Made by a program: the position numbers and the translations under genes
The notes under the pieces: model-generated
The model's input: the letters and a program-made list of their open reading frames with translations, nothing else
Databases searched by the model: none
What the model was told of the DNA's origin: nothing
Part shown: positions 33,225 to 41,557 of the stretch, piece after piece
How the letters are laid out: each line of letters opens with the position of its first letter
Position numbering within the stretch: position 1 is the first letter of the stretch
Source: Thermomicrobiaceae bacterium
GTDB taxonomy: Bacteria; Chloroflexota; Chloroflexia; Thermomicrobiales; Thermomicrobiaceae
Direction of reading: 5' to 3'
DNA: 51,777 nt
NCBI GenBank assembly: GCA_014874455.1
Contig: JADBJL010000086.1
Location: 4,234 to 56,010, forward strand

Positions 33225-34013
33225 ATGGATCTGGGACTGCGCGGCAAGGTGGCGCTGGTGCCGGCTGCGAGCCAGGGATTGGGCAAGGCGGTGGCGCTGG
33301 CCTTCGCTCGCGAGGGCGCACGCCTCGCCATCTGCAGCCGGAGACTCGACGCCATCGAGGCCACCGCCGAGGAAGCCCGCCGGCTCGGCACCGAGGTCCT
33401 CGCCTTGGCCGCCGATCTCACGCGAGCTGAGGACATCGCGAACCTGGTGCAGCGGACGGTCGAGCGCTTCGGTGGGGTGGACATCCTGGTCACCAACGCT
33501 GGCGGGCCGCCGGCCGGGCGGTTCGACGACTTCGACGACGCGGCCTGGCAGGCCGGCTACGAGCTGACCTTGCTCAGCGCGATCCGGCTGATCCGGGCTG
33601 CTTTGCCCTCGATGCGACAGCGTGGCGGAGGCGTCATCATCACGATGACCTCTTCCTCGATCAAGCAGCCGATCCCGAACCTGATCCTTTCCAACGTCTT
33701 CCGGGCCGGCGTCGCTGCCCTGGCCAAGACGCTGGCGGACGAACTCGCGCCGGACAAGATCCGCGTCAACAACGTGGTGCCGGGACGGATCGCCACAGAG
33801 CGGGTCGCCCAGCTCGACCAGGCCAATGCGGCCCGGCTGGGAGTCGATGTCGAGACGGTGCGCCAGAGCATGCTGGCCCAGATCCCGCTCCGTCGCTACG
33901 GCGAGCCGGAGGAGTTCGCCGACGCGGTCGTCTTCCTGGCGTCCGAGCGCGCGAGCTACATCACCGGGGCGACGCTCCAGGTGGACGGCGGGATGATCCG
34001 CAGCCTGTGGTAG
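33225..34013 (+). CDS. short-chain dehydrogenase/reductase (SDR)
   Basis: A 262-aa SDR with the NAD(P) loop (PAASQGLGKA, about residues 13-22), NAGGPPAG, the SSSIKQP segment and the C-terminal ITGATLQVDGGM. The catalytic YxxxK is absent: where YSASK is expected the sequence reads LSNVF. The family's usual Ser-Tyr-Lys mechanism therefore cannot be assumed. This SDR subgroup is known but poorly characterised. The ATG at 33225 has AAGGAGAGAGGGG upstream. The promoter and operator suggest co-regulation with the catabolic operon at 7.6-25 kb. Confidence 0.88.
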   Translation: MDLGLRGKVALVPAASQGLGKAVALAFAREGARLAICSRRLDAIEATAEEARRLGTEVLALAADLTRAEDIANLVQRTVERFGGVDILVTNAGGPPAGRFDDFDDAAWQAGYELTLLSAIRLIRAALPSMRQRGGGVIITMTSSSIKQPIPNLILSNVFRAGVAALAKTLADELAPDKIRVNNVVPGRIATERVAQLDQANAARLGVDVETVRQSMLAQIPLRRYGEPEEFADAVVFLASERASYITGATLQVDGGMIRSLW

Positions 34014-34098
34014 GGGTAGTGAATTTGCCTTCTTAACCGAAGGCTTCCACCCGCCACCGGAGCACGCACTCCAAGGCGGGTAGTTATGCTGATTATTA

Positions 34099-34128
34099 TG
34101 TAGGGATGAATCATCATTCGTCCCTGCA
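34099..34128. repeat. 30-nt palindromic repeat, copy 1
   Basis: The arms of this 30-nt palindrome can pair at 11 of 13 positions, the two others being G-U pairs, around a 4-nt centre. It matches the reverse complement of 41781-41810 at 24 of 30 positions. Confidence 0.6.
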
Positions 34129-34242
34129 CCTCTTTCGGACATTCTCTCAAGGCGTGGTGCAGCCTGCTCAGACCCATATAGCTGATCAGACTATCATTCT
34201 GGCTTGCAGCCACTTTCGTTTATCTCCTGGTAAAAGTGCTGG

Positions 34243-34270
34243 TTGACTTCGCCTCCTGCAGCGCTATGCT
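34243..34270 (+). promoter_or_regulatory. promoter of the ABM-like gene
   Basis: TTGACT (34243-34248) and TATGCT (34265-34270) with a 16-nt spacer. The start codon is about 100 nt further on, leaving a long 5' leader. Confidence 0.6.
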
Positions 34271-34303
34271 GCACGTAGCGCGGTTCCCTATCGCTCGGCG
34301 AGA

Positions 34304-34334
34304 CGCTTGCCCGCTGCAGCGCGGCGGGCAAGCG
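34304..34334. repeat. leader hairpin
   Basis: CGCTTGCCCGC (34304-34314) and GCGGGCAAGCG (34324-34334) are perfect 11-bp arms in the untranslated leader, 38 nt before the start at 34372. It could be an attenuator or a stability stem. No U-run follows. Confidence 0.55.
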
Positions 34335-34371
34335 GGATGCAGTAGTCTACGGCCTCGGAGAGGAGAAGGCG

Positions 34372-34668
34372 ATGTTCGGTACCGTCGCTCACGCGCACGT
34401 CAAGCCAGGGCACACGCAAGCTGTCATTAGCCTCATGGAGGAGTGGAACCGGGAACGCAAGCCCAAGGTGAAAGGCGCGCTGGCAAGCTACCTGTTCCGC
34501 TCGGAGAAGGATCCGAACGAGATGATCATGGTCGCTGTCTTCCAGGATCGCGACAGCTACTACGCCAACGCCGCCGATCCGGCGCAGGACCGCTGGTACC
34601 GGCGGCTGCGCGAGCATCTGGCCGAGGATCCGGTCTGGGAAGACGGCGAGATCATCGCCCAAGCCTAG
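34372..34668 (+). CDS. ABM-like (dimeric alpha/beta barrel) protein
   Basis: A 98-aa protein with the ferredoxin-like order of the ABM/DUF fold: VAHAHVKPGHTQAVISLMEEW, then FRSEKDPNEMIMVAVFQD, then YYANAADPAQDRWY. It resembles small stress-related or monooxygenase-like proteins. The ATG at 34372 follows GAGAGGAGAAGG. It is preceded by its own promoter and a long structured leader. The function is unknown. Confidence 0.75.
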   Translation: MFGTVAHAHVKPGHTQAVISLMEEWNRERKPKVKGALASYLFRSEKDPNEMIMVAVFQDRDSYYANAADPAQDRWYRRLREHLAEDPVWEDGEIIAQA

Positions 34669-34775
34669 CCGAGCCTCGCCGCGCCGGGGCGAGCGCCTTC
34701 ACCGCTCGACGATCCCGCGCTCGCCCCGGCGCGTTCCAAAGCCGGCTGCTCCACGTGAGGCGACACCCCGCGTGC

Positions 34776-35054
34776 TCAACTTGGTGCCTGCTGCAACAGG
34801 CGCTCGATCGTCCCGGCCGTCTCGACCGGAAGTTCAAGGCGGAAGCCCTCTGCGGTCAACAGGTAGCCGTTCTCGGTGTGGCCGCTGATGACCGGTTGCA
34901 ACCGGCCGTCCTCGCCCACCCGCCAGAGGATGAACCCTGCCTCGATCTTGCCGTGGTACGGGCGCACCTCAAGCCGGTACCCATCGGCGGCCACTTCCAC
35001 TGGCCGCCACTGCCGGCGCATCATCAGCTTCACGAGCCGCTTGGCGAGTTTCAC
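34776..35054 (-). CDS. hypothetical protein, 92 aa
   Basis: A small basic protein with no known domain. It is predicted to be mainly beta-rich (FILWRVGEDGRLQPVISGHT and onward). The GTG at 35054 is preceded by GGGAGGA with good spacing. It has no signal peptide. The gene is in the same direction as the dUTPase-like gene upstream, from which a 150-nt gap with a large hairpin separates it. Confidence 0.55.
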   Translation of the reverse strand: MKLAKRLVKLMMRRQWRPVEVAADGYRLEVRPYHGKIEAGFILWRVGEDGRLQPVISGHTENGYLLTAEGFRLELPVETAGTIERLLQQAPS

Positions 35055-35095
35055 CCGATCCTCCCGCGCTCAGCTCCTCCCTCATACCTGAGTAT

Positions 35096-35174
35096 GTTCG
35101 ACTGGCCGGCCGGCGCGCAACCGGCCACCCCGCTGCTCTCTCCGGGGAACGTGCTGCCGGCTGGCCAGTCGAAC
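35096..35174. repeat. 79-nt near-perfect inverted repeat
   Basis: The outer arms GTTCGACTGGCC at 35096-35107 and its complement GGCCAGTCGAAC at 35163-35174 pair exactly. The match continues for about ten more bases with a few mismatches. A second small stem (CCCCG/CGGGG) lies in the loop. This can form a cruciform DNA or a long RNA hairpin between two minus-strand genes, and it may be a terminator, an attenuator or a mobile-element relic. Confidence 0.7.
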
Positions 35175-35204
35175 CTACCGGTCGCTCCGGTTGAGAGAAG
35201 GGAG

Positions 35205-35759
35205 TTACTGGTTCCGGTCGCCGGTCTCCCCCTGGTAGGCGCCCCGGTATCCCTCGACAGCCGGCTCGGCCAGCCAGTGGAACACGAGCTGGACGATGCG
35301 CGCCTGGCGCTCGAGCACGAAGCCGGCCGGGTTGTAGACCACGAGGAGCGCCACGCCCTGGCCGGAGTAGCCGGCATCCCAGACCGCGGTGTGCAGCGCC
35401 GCGCCGCAGCGCAGCAGGCTCGAGCGCGGCCGGGCGTACGCCATGCAGGTCGTAGGGAGATTGACCGTCTCGCTGAAGCGCACCAGGTAGGGCCCGGGCT
35501 CCAGCACCCAGCGGCCGGAGCTATCCGGCGGCAGCGGCTCGGTAGCCGGCAGGCGCCGGTCGGCGTTATCGACCGTCACTGCGCCAGCCTCGCTGAAGCG
35601 CGCGACCGAGGCCACGGTGAGGTCGATGCCGTTCGGCTGGAGCTGCGCCTCCGGGTCCGGCAGGCCGGCAACCAGCGGTGGCTCGCGCCGCAGCAAGGTC
35701 CGGATCTGCTCTCCACTCAGCACCCCTCCAAGGCTCCCGGGCACAGGCTGTTGGATCAT
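35205..35759 (-). CDS. dUTPase/dCTP-deaminase-fold protein
   Basis: A 184-aa protein of the dUTPase/dCTP deaminase superfamily. Visible motifs are QPNGIDLT (about residues 41-48), ARPRSSLLRCG (109-119) and VWDAGYSG (126-133). The aspartate in WDAGYSG matches dUTPase motif 3. At the position of the dCTP deaminase catalytic Glu the sequence reads ALLVVYN, so deamination is unlikely. It therefore probably hydrolyses or binds a deoxynucleotide. The start at 35759 (GAGGAC upstream) is preferred to 35777. A TTGACT/TAGCCT promoter is at 35840-35811. Confidence 0.75.
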   Translation of the reverse strand: MIQQPVPGSLGGVLSGEQIRTLLRREPPLVAGLPDPEAQLQPNGIDLTVASVARFSEAGAVTVDNADRRLPATEPLPPDSSGRWVLEPGPYLVRFSETVNLPTTCMAYARPRSSLLRCGAALHTAVWDAGYSGQGVALLVVYNPAGFVLERQARIVQLVFHWLAEPAVEGYRGAYQGETGDRNQ

Positions 35760-35810
35760 CCTACCGTCCTCGTCCATCGCAACCCGCGTACTGCGCGCTC
35801 GATCTCCGAG

Positions 35811-35840
35811 AGGCTACCCGCTGCGCTCCTCACCAGTCAA
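35811..35840 (-). promoter_or_regulatory. promoter of the dUTPase-like gene
   Basis: TTGACT (35840-35835) and TAGCCT (35816-35811) with an 18-nt spacer on the minus strand, about 50 nt before the start at 35759. Confidence 0.5.
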
Positions 35841-35881
35841 CCCGCACCGTGCTGCGACCGGCCCATGAGCCAAGAGCAGGC

Positions 35882-35910
35882 TTGACAACTCGAACGACGG
35901 TAGCTATCCT
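35882..35910 (+). promoter_or_regulatory. strong promoter of the metal-import operon
   Basis: TTGACA (35882-35887) and TATCCT (35905-35910) with exactly 17 nt between them. The operon start is at about 36071, leaving a long leader. Confidence 0.7.
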
Positions 35911-35917
35911 CAAGCCG

Positions 35918-35937
35918 GATTTTAGCTTTATCTAATC
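35918..35937. promoter_or_regulatory. possible metal-regulator operator
   Basis: GATTTTAG (35918-35925) and CTAATC (35932-35937) form an imperfect AT-rich inverted repeat at the likely transcription start. This is the usual place and base composition for a Zur or MntR site. Confidence 0.35.
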
Positions 35938-36070
35938 TCGCCGATCGGCGAAGAAGCGATGCCTCGCGGCCGGGAGCGAGAGAGGGACGGCCGGATCGAA
36001 CGAGACGCGTAGCGGACATCGGCGAGGCACGGCGTTGCAGATCAGGTGTCTAGCGGGCAGAAGCGAGCGT

Positions 36071-37072
36071 ATGCGACACACGCAGGGACGAGGCCACGAA
36101 CTGGCGACAGCCAGGCACCGCGTACGCCTCTTCTCCCTCGTCCTGCTCGGCCTCTTCGCCCTGGCGTTGAATAACTCACTCGTTGCCTGTCGTCCGGTCG
36201 CCGGCCAGGCCAGGGACATCGCCGCCCGGCGGGTTCGCGTGGTAGCGACCACCACCATCGTCGCCGACGCTGTCCGCGAGGTCGGCGGCGACCGGGTCGA
36301 GATCGTGACGCTGATGGGACCGGGAATCGACCCGCACCTCTACAAGGCCAGCGAGGGCGACGTCCTCCGTTTGGCCAGCGCGGACGTCATCTTCTACAAC
36401 GGTCTCCACCTCGAAGGGAAGATGGGCCACGTGCTCGCCCGGGTCGGCGAGCGGGTACCGACGGTCGCGGTCGCCGAGCGGATCGACCCCGCGCTCCTGC
36501 GCAGGCCGCCCGAGTTCGAAGGCGCGTACGACCCTCATGTCTGGTTCGATGTCCGGCTCTGGATGATTGCGGTCGAGGGCGTGCGCGACGGGCTGATCGC
36601 AGTCGACCCGACTCACGCCGCCGTCTACCAGGCGAACGCCGAGCGCTATCTCGCCGAGCTGGACGAACTCGACCGCTGGGTACGCCACGAGGCCGCGAAT
36701 ATCCCGCCCGAGCGACGCGTGCTGATCACCGCCCACGACGCCTTCGGCTACTTCGCCCGTGCCTACGGCTTCGAGGTCTACGGGCTCCAGGGCGTGAGCA
36801 CAGCAGCCGAGGCCGGCGTCGCCGACGTGCAGGCGCTGGCCGACCTGATCGTCGAGCGGCGCATCCCGGCCATCTTCGTCGAGACCTCGGTGCCGCCTCG
36901 CTTCATCGAGGCGGTGCAGGAAGCGGTCCGCGCCCGTGGCTTCGAGGTCAGGATCGGCGGCCAGCTCTACTCCGATGCGCTCGGCGATCCCGGCACGCCG
37001 GCCGGCACCTACGTGGGCATGGTGCGCTCCAACGTCGAGACGATCGTGCAGGCGCTGGCCGGCGAGGGCTGA
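36071..37072 (+). CDS. Mn/Zn ABC transporter substrate-binding lipoprotein
   Basis: A 333-aa metal-binding protein of the ZnuA/PsaA family, anchored by a lipobox (NSLVAC, Cys40). The metal site is suggested by GIDPHLYKASEGD, DPHVWFDV, TAHDAFGYFA and FVETSV. The long linker helix between the lobes (AVYQANAERYLAELDELDRW) is typical. The His-rich loop of zinc ZnuA is absent, which favours Mn or general metal use, but this cannot decide specificity. The ATG at 36071 has only a weak ribosome binding site. Confidence 0.88.
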   Translation: MRHTQGRGHELATARHRVRLFSLVLLGLFALALNNSLVACRPVAGQARDIAARRVRVVATTTIVADAVREVGGDRVEIVTLMGPGIDPHLYKASEGDVLRLASADVIFYNGLHLEGKMGHVLARVGERVPTVAVAERIDPALLRRPPEFEGAYDPHVWFDVRLWMIAVEGVRDGLIAVDPTHAAVYQANAERYLAELDELDRWVRHEAANIPPERRVLITAHDAFGYFARAYGFEVYGLQGVSTAAEAGVADVQALADLIVERRIPAIFVETSVPPRFIEAVQEAVRARGFEVRIGGQLYSDALGDPGTPAGTYVGMVRSNVETIVQALAGEG

Positions 37073-37108
37073 CCAGCGACGATGCCTGTCGACCGGAGAG
37101 GACAGAGC

Positions 37109-37945
37109 ATGGCTGATCGACATAATGGAAAGGTTCCCGCCGTCGAGGTGCAGGACCTCACGGTCGCCTACCGCGAGCAGCCGGCGCTCTGGGACGTCGA
37201 CCTGACCGTTCCGTCCGGGGTACTGCTGGCCATCGTCGGCCCGAACGGCGCCGGCAAGACCACGCTGCTCAAAGCGATCCTCGGGCTGCTCCGGCCGGTG
37301 GCGGGGCAGGTGCTGGTCTTCGGCCAGCCGGTGGTGCAGCAGCGGCGCCGGATCAGCTACGTGCCACAACGCGGTAGCGTTGACTGGGATTTCCCCACCA
37401 GCGTCCTCGACGTCGTCATGATGGGCACGTATGGGGAACTGGGCTGGATTCGCCGACCGGGCCGCCGCGAGCGGGAGCGGGCGTTGGCTGCGCTGGAGCA
37501 GGTGGGCATGCGCGAGCTGAGCGACCGGCAGATCAGCCAGCTCTCCGGCGGCCAGCAGCAGCGCGTCTTCCTGGCCCGGGCGCTAGTGCAGGATGCCGAC
37601 ATCTATCTTATGGACGAGCCCTTCCAGGGTGTCGATGCTCTCACCGAGCGCGCCATCGTCACGCTGCTCCAGCAGCTCCGCGCCCAGGGCAAGACCGTGA
37701 TTGCCGTCCACCACGACCTGCAGACCGTGCCGGAGTACTTCGACTGGGTCATGCTCCTGAATGTCCGGCGCATCGCCTGCGGGCCGGTGGCCCAGGTCTT
37801 CAACGAGCACAACCTGCGCTTGACCTACGGCGGGCGCTTCGCCATGGCGGCCTTCGCCAGAGAGGTGGACGAGACCGCTCCGGCAGTCATCGCCCCAGAC
37901 CGGTCGAGGAGCGGAGGAGGCGACCATGGCACTGGCGCTGCCTGA
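37109..37945 (+). CDS. metal ABC transporter ATPase
   Basis: A 278-aa ATPase with Walker [10 protein letters not shown], the signature LSGGQQQR and Walker [13 protein letters not shown]. The opening [19 protein letters not shown] and the segment [20 protein letters not shown] are typical of MntB/ZnuC proteins. The start at 37109 follows GGAGAGGA. It overlaps the first permease gene by 20 nt. Confidence 0.93.
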   Translation: MADRHNGKVPAVEVQDLTVAYREQPALWDVDLTVPSGVLLAIVGPNGAGKTTLLKAILGLLRPVAGQVLVFGQPVVQQRRRISYVPQRGSVDWDFPTSVLDVVMMGTYGELGWIRRPGRRERERALAALEQVGMRELSDRQISQLSGGQQQRVFLARALVQDADIYLMDEPFQGVDALTERAIVTLLQQLRAQGKTVIAVHHDLQTVPEYFDWVMLLNVRRIACGPVAQVFNEHNLRLTYGGRFAMAAFAREVDETAPAVIAPDRSRSGGGDHGTGAA

Positions 37946-39110
37946 TCTGGCACTCGACTACACGCTGCGCACCGTGGCGCTGGGCGCGATGCTGCTCGGC
38001 CTGAGCAGCGGGGTGGTCGGCACCTATGCCGTGCTCCGCCGCGAGAGCCTGCTCGGCGACGCCATGTCGCACGCCGCGCTGCCGGGGATCGCGCTCGCCT
38101 TCCTGCTCACCCGCAGCAAGGAGTCGGCCCTGCTCCTGGCCGGCGCCGTCGCGGCCGGCTGGCTCGGCGCGCTGCTCGTGAGCGCGATCACCCGCACCAC
38201 GCGCGTCAAGCTGGACAGCGCCCTCGGCCTGATCCTCTCGGTCTTCTTCGGCTTCGGCCTGGTGCTGCTCACCTTCATCCAGAAGCAGCCGGACGCCAGC
38301 CAGGCCGGGCTTGACCGCTTCCTCTTCGGGCAGGCCGCCTCGCTCCTCCGCCGCGATGTCCAAGTCATGGCCGCCGGCACGGTCGCCGTCTTGCTGGCGG
38401 TACTGCTGCTCTGGAAGGAGTTCAAGCTGCTCGTCTTCGATCCCGACTTCGCCCGCGTGCTCGGCCTGCGCGTCCGCCTGCTCGAGGTGATCCTGACCTC
38501 GATGATCGTGCTGGCGATCGTGGTCGGCCTCCAGACGGTCGGCGTGGTGCTGATGAGCGCGATGGTGGTGGCTCCGGCCGCAGCCGCGCGCCAGTGGACT
38601 GACCGGCTCGGGCTGATGGTGCTGCTCAGTGCGCTGTTCGGGGTGGTGGCCGGCATGAGCGGCGCGCTGCTCAGCAGCCTGACCCCGCGGCTCCCGACCG
38701 GCCCGACGATCGTGCTGGTCGTGAGCGGCCTGGTGCTCGTCTCACTGCTGTTCGCTCCCAACCGCGGGCTAGTCTGGAACTGGGCACGCGAGCGCGCCCG
38801 GCGCGACCAGGTACGGGCGGAAGGGATATTGCGGCAGCTTGCCGCGCTGGCCGAGCACCACGGTTCGCTCGAGCATGGGCATCCGATCGCCGTGCTCCGC
38901 GCCTCCGGCTGGTCGCCGGAGCAGATCGAGCACGTGCTCCATGACCTGGAGTCGGCGGGCTACGTCCGGCAGGTCAGCGCGGACCGCTGGGTGATCACGG
39001 CCGAGGGTATGGCCCGCGTGCGGCCCGCGGTGGAGGCCGGTAAGGCAGGCAACGAGCTGGCACGCCCGGCAGCGAGGGGCACTGAGGTGACGGGTGAGGG
39101 GCAGCCATGA
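37926..39110 (+). CDS. metal ABC transporter permease with a C-terminal winged-helix-like tail
   Basis: A 394-aa permease with the eight-span ABC-3 core (about residues 1-285). It carries an unusual cytoplasmic C-terminal extension of about 110 residues. The extension has a helix-rich, winged-helix-like pattern: [12 protein letters not shown], then [19 protein letters not shown], then [14 protein letters not shown]. This resembles DtxR/MntR-type DNA-binding domains fused to permeases in some bacteria. The final 25 residues are disordered. The gene overlaps the next by 4 nt (ATGA). Confidence 0.88.
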   Translation: MALALPDLALDYTLRTVALGAMLLGLSSGVVGTYAVLRRESLLGDAMSHAALPGIALAFLLTRSKESALLLAGAVAAGWLGALLVSAITRTTRVKLDSALGLILSVFFGFGLVLLTFIQKQPDASQAGLDRFLFGQAASLLRRDVQVMAAGTVAVLLAVLLLWKEFKLLVFDPDFARVLGLRVRLLEVILTSMIVLAIVVGLQTVGVVLMSAMVVAPAAAARQWTDRLGLMVLLSALFGVVAGMSGALLSSLTPRLPTGPTIVLVVSGLVLVSLLFAPNRGLVWNWARERARRDQVRAEGILRQLAALAEHHGSLEHGHPIAVLRASGWSPEQIEHVLHDLESAGYVRQVSADRWVITAEGMARVRPAVEAGKAGNELARPAARGTEVTGEGQP

Positions 39111-40216
39111 CCGCGCCGCAGGTCGAGATCCAGCTCATCGCCGCGATCGTCGCCGCCGCCTGCGCGCTGCCCGGCGCTTTCCTGGTGCTACGCCGGATGG
39201 CGTTGATCAGCGACGCGATCAGCCACGCGATGCTCCTCGGCATCGTGGTCGGCTTCTTCCTGACCCAGGATCTCAACTCGCCACTCTTGATCATCGGCGC
39301 GACGCTCACCGGCCTGCTCACCGCGCTCCTGGTCGAGCTGCTGCACCGGACTGGCCTGGTACGGGAGGATGCCGCCATCGGGCTGGTGTTCCCGGCGCTC
39401 TTCAGCATCGGTGTCATCCTGATCTCCCGCTACGCCGGCAGCGTCCACCTCGACACCGACGTGGTGCTGCTGGGCGAGCTGGCCTTCGCCCCCTTCGACC
39501 GGGTCGTCGTCGCCGGCTGGGACATCGGCCCGAAGGGGCTGTACGCCGGTGGGGTCATCCTGCTGATCAACGCCGCCCTGATCGCCCTGTTCTACAAGGA
39601 GCTGAAGCTGGCCACCTTCGACCCGGGGCTGGCGGCCGCGCTCGGCTTCTCCCCGGCGGCCATCCACTACGGGCTGATGGGCATGACCTCGCTGACCGCG
39701 GTCGGCGCCTTCGACTCCGTCGGCGCGATCCTGACGGTCGCGCTGTTTATCGCTCCGGCCGCGGCCGCGTACCTGCTCACCGACGACCTCGCGCGGATGC
39801 TCCTCCTCAGCGCCGGTCTGGGCATCACGGCGGCGCTCTCCGGGTACTGGCTCGCCTTCCTGCTCGACGCCTCGATCGCCGGCTCGATGGCGACGATGGC
39901 CGGCGTGATCTTCGGGCTGGCCTGGTGCTTCGCGCCGGAACGCGGCCTGGTGGCCGCTGCGCGACGCCGCGCCCGCCAGCGCTGGGAGTTCGCCCAGCGG
40001 ATGCTGGCGATCCACCTGCTCAACCACGAGCGGCAGCCCGGCGCCGAGCCGGAGCTCCAGGTCGAGCACCTCTGGCAGGAGCTACGTTGGGATCGGGGGT
40101 TCGCCACCCGCGTCGTGAGCCTGGCCGAGGAGCGAGGGCTGGTCACCCGGCAGGACGGCCGGCTGGAGCTGACCGACCGCGGCCGCCTGCTGGCCCAGGA
40201 GTCGCTGCTGGCCTGA
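39107..40216 (+). CDS. second metal ABC transporter permease with a winged-helix-like tail
   Basis: A 369-aa permease paired with the preceding one, again with an ABC-3 core (about residues 1-280). It also ends in a helical tail with a winged-helix-like pattern: RMLAIHLLNHE, then VEHLWQELRWDRGFATRVVSL, then GLVTRQDGRLELTDRGRLLA. A heterodimeric permease (MntC/MntD style) is expected. Both tails are similar in kind but differ in sequence, so they could form one sensory dimer. It is the last gene of the operon. Confidence 0.88.
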   Translation: MTAPQVEIQLIAAIVAAACALPGAFLVLRRMALISDAISHAMLLGIVVGFFLTQDLNSPLLIIGATLTGLLTALLVELLHRTGLVREDAAIGLVFPALFSIGVILISRYAGSVHLDTDVVLLGELAFAPFDRVVVAGWDIGPKGLYAGGVILLINAALIALFYKELKLATFDPGLAAALGFSPAAIHYGLMGMTSLTAVGAFDSVGAILTVALFIAPAAAAYLLTDDLARMLLLSAGLGITAALSGYWLAFLLDASIAGSMATMAGVIFGLAWCFAPERGLVAAARRRARQRWEFAQRMLAIHLLNHERQPGAEPELQVEHLWQELRWDRGFATRVVSLAEERGLVTRQDGRLELTDRGRLLAQESLLA

Positions 40217-40231
40217 GCGCGGCCGCCCCGA

Positions 40232-41557
40232 TCAGGTGCCTGCCGGGAGCTCCACGAGGCCGCGCCTGCCGTTGATCCGGATCGCCGTGCCGAACGGCCG
40301 GGAGAGCGCCGCGAAACGCTCCAGGATCTCGACTGCCTCGTCGTTGTCGGCCAGGCGCGGCTGCCCGCGGCGGTAGACCGGCTGGCCGAAGCCGAGGCTC
40401 ACCGGCACCAGCTCGATCCGCCGCAGCTCGCTCCCCTCGAACTCGCAGATGGGCACCACCGTCTGCCAGTAGCGGCGGTCGGCCGGGAAGCTCTTGCGCT
40501 CGTTGTCGTTCCGCTGGAGGAAGACCTGGCTCGGTGTCATCGCCGGGTCGGCGCGGAAGCGCTCGTAGGCATCGGCCGGCAGCAGCTCCACCAGTTCGTT
40601 CTGGGCGATGAAGTTGCCGAGGCTGTAGAAGATCGGCCTGCCACGGTAGAGCTCCATGCCGCGCAGGAGGTGCGGCCCGTGGCCGACGACCACGTCCGCC
40701 CCGGCGTCGATCGCCGCGCGGGCGAAGGCAGTCAAGAACGCAGCCGGCTCCTCCTTAGTCGCTCCCTGCTCGTGGGCGTGGACGCTCACGATGACCAGGT
40801 CGGCGCGGCGGCGAGCGTCGCGCGTCCAGGCCAGGATCGCGTCCAGATCCCGGCGGTTGGGCGCGGTGCGGACGGCCGGGCGCTCGGCAGCGCGGAACCG
40901 CCCCTCCAGGAACGGGAAGACGTCCGGGTCGTCCGGCGGGAAGGCGAAGCCGAGCTGGATCCGCTCGAGCCGCTGCTGTTCCAGGCCGAGCGCTTCGGCC
41001 ACCTCGCGCAGGGCCGCGAGCTGCTGGGGAGTGACCTCGTAGGTCGTCTCGACCCGCAGCGGGTTGAGCCCCGGCCGGCCGGGCAACTCGGGCCGCTGGG
41101 CACCGGCCTGTTGCCCCCTGGCGAAGGTGGAGGTGCAGGCCAGCAGGGCAGCGATGCCACTCCGGTGCTCGAAGTAGGCTGGCGCCCGGGCCAGGTCGAG
41201 GTTGCGGCCGATGCCAGCGAAGGCGACCTCGCGGGCTTCCAGCTCCTCGATCGTGGCCAGGAGCCCCTCGATGCCGTAGTCCAGGCTGTGGTTGTTGGCG
41301 CAGGCGAACAGCGTGAAGCCGAAGTCCAGGAGGTCGTCGAGCACCCAGGAGCGGGCGGCGAGGTGCGTGCCGCCGGACTCTTCGGCGGGATAGCCGCGGA
41401 AGTCGTTCGGCAGCACCTCGAGGTTGGTAATGGCGATGTCCGCGCTCTGGACGAGCTCGATGAGGCTCTGCACCGCGGGGTCGAGCGTGCGGGTCACCCG
41501 CCGGGTGATCATGCTGTCCCCGGTCAGCAGCACGCGCGTGGGCCGTCGCTCCGCCAT
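40232..41557 (-). CDS. CapA-family metallophosphatase-like protein
   Basis: A 441-aa protein of the CapA/PgsA family. Motifs in order are LLTGDSMITRR (about residues 10-20), NLEVLPND, ACANNHSLDYG, the strand VSVHAHEQG and VVGHGPHLLRGMELYRGRP with IFYSLGNFI. These belong to the metallophosphatase-like fold. CapA members act in poly-gamma-glutamate or capsule assembly, but many bacteria keep lone copies of unknown role. No signal peptide is seen, so it is probably cytoplasmic here. It converges with the metal-import operon. Confidence 0.82.
   Translation of the reverse strand: MAERRPTRVLLTGDSMITRRVTRTLDPAVQSLIELVQSADIAITNLEVLPNDFRGYPAEESGGTHLAARSWVLDDLLDFGFTLFACANNHSLDYGIEGLLATIEELEAREVAFAGIGRNLDLARAPAYFEHRSGIAALLACTSTFARGQQAGAQRPELPGRPGLNPLRVETTYEVTPQQLAALREVAEALGLEQQRLERIQLGFAFPPDDPDVFPFLEGRFRAAERPAVRTAPNRRDLDAILAWTRDARRRADLVIVSVHAHEQGATKEEPAAFLTAFARAAIDAGADVVVGHGPHLLRGMELYRGRPIFYSLGNFIAQNELVELLPADAYERFRADPAMTPSQVFLQRNDNERKSFPADRRYWQTVVPICEFEGSELRRIELVPVSLGFGQPVYRRGQPRLADNDEAVEILERFAALSRPFGTAIRINGRRGLVELPAGT

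Larger units (their letters stand above)
34014..34371. other. long intergenic region with structures, no gene
   Basis: After the SDR stop comes GCCTTC/GAAGGC (34027-34044), a 6-bp hairpin, then a nested stem ACCCGCC/GGCGGGT (34049-34055 and 34075-34081), then the palindromic repeat at 34099-34128, then the promoter and the leader hairpin of the gene at 34372. I see no coding sequence here. Confidence 0.6.
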
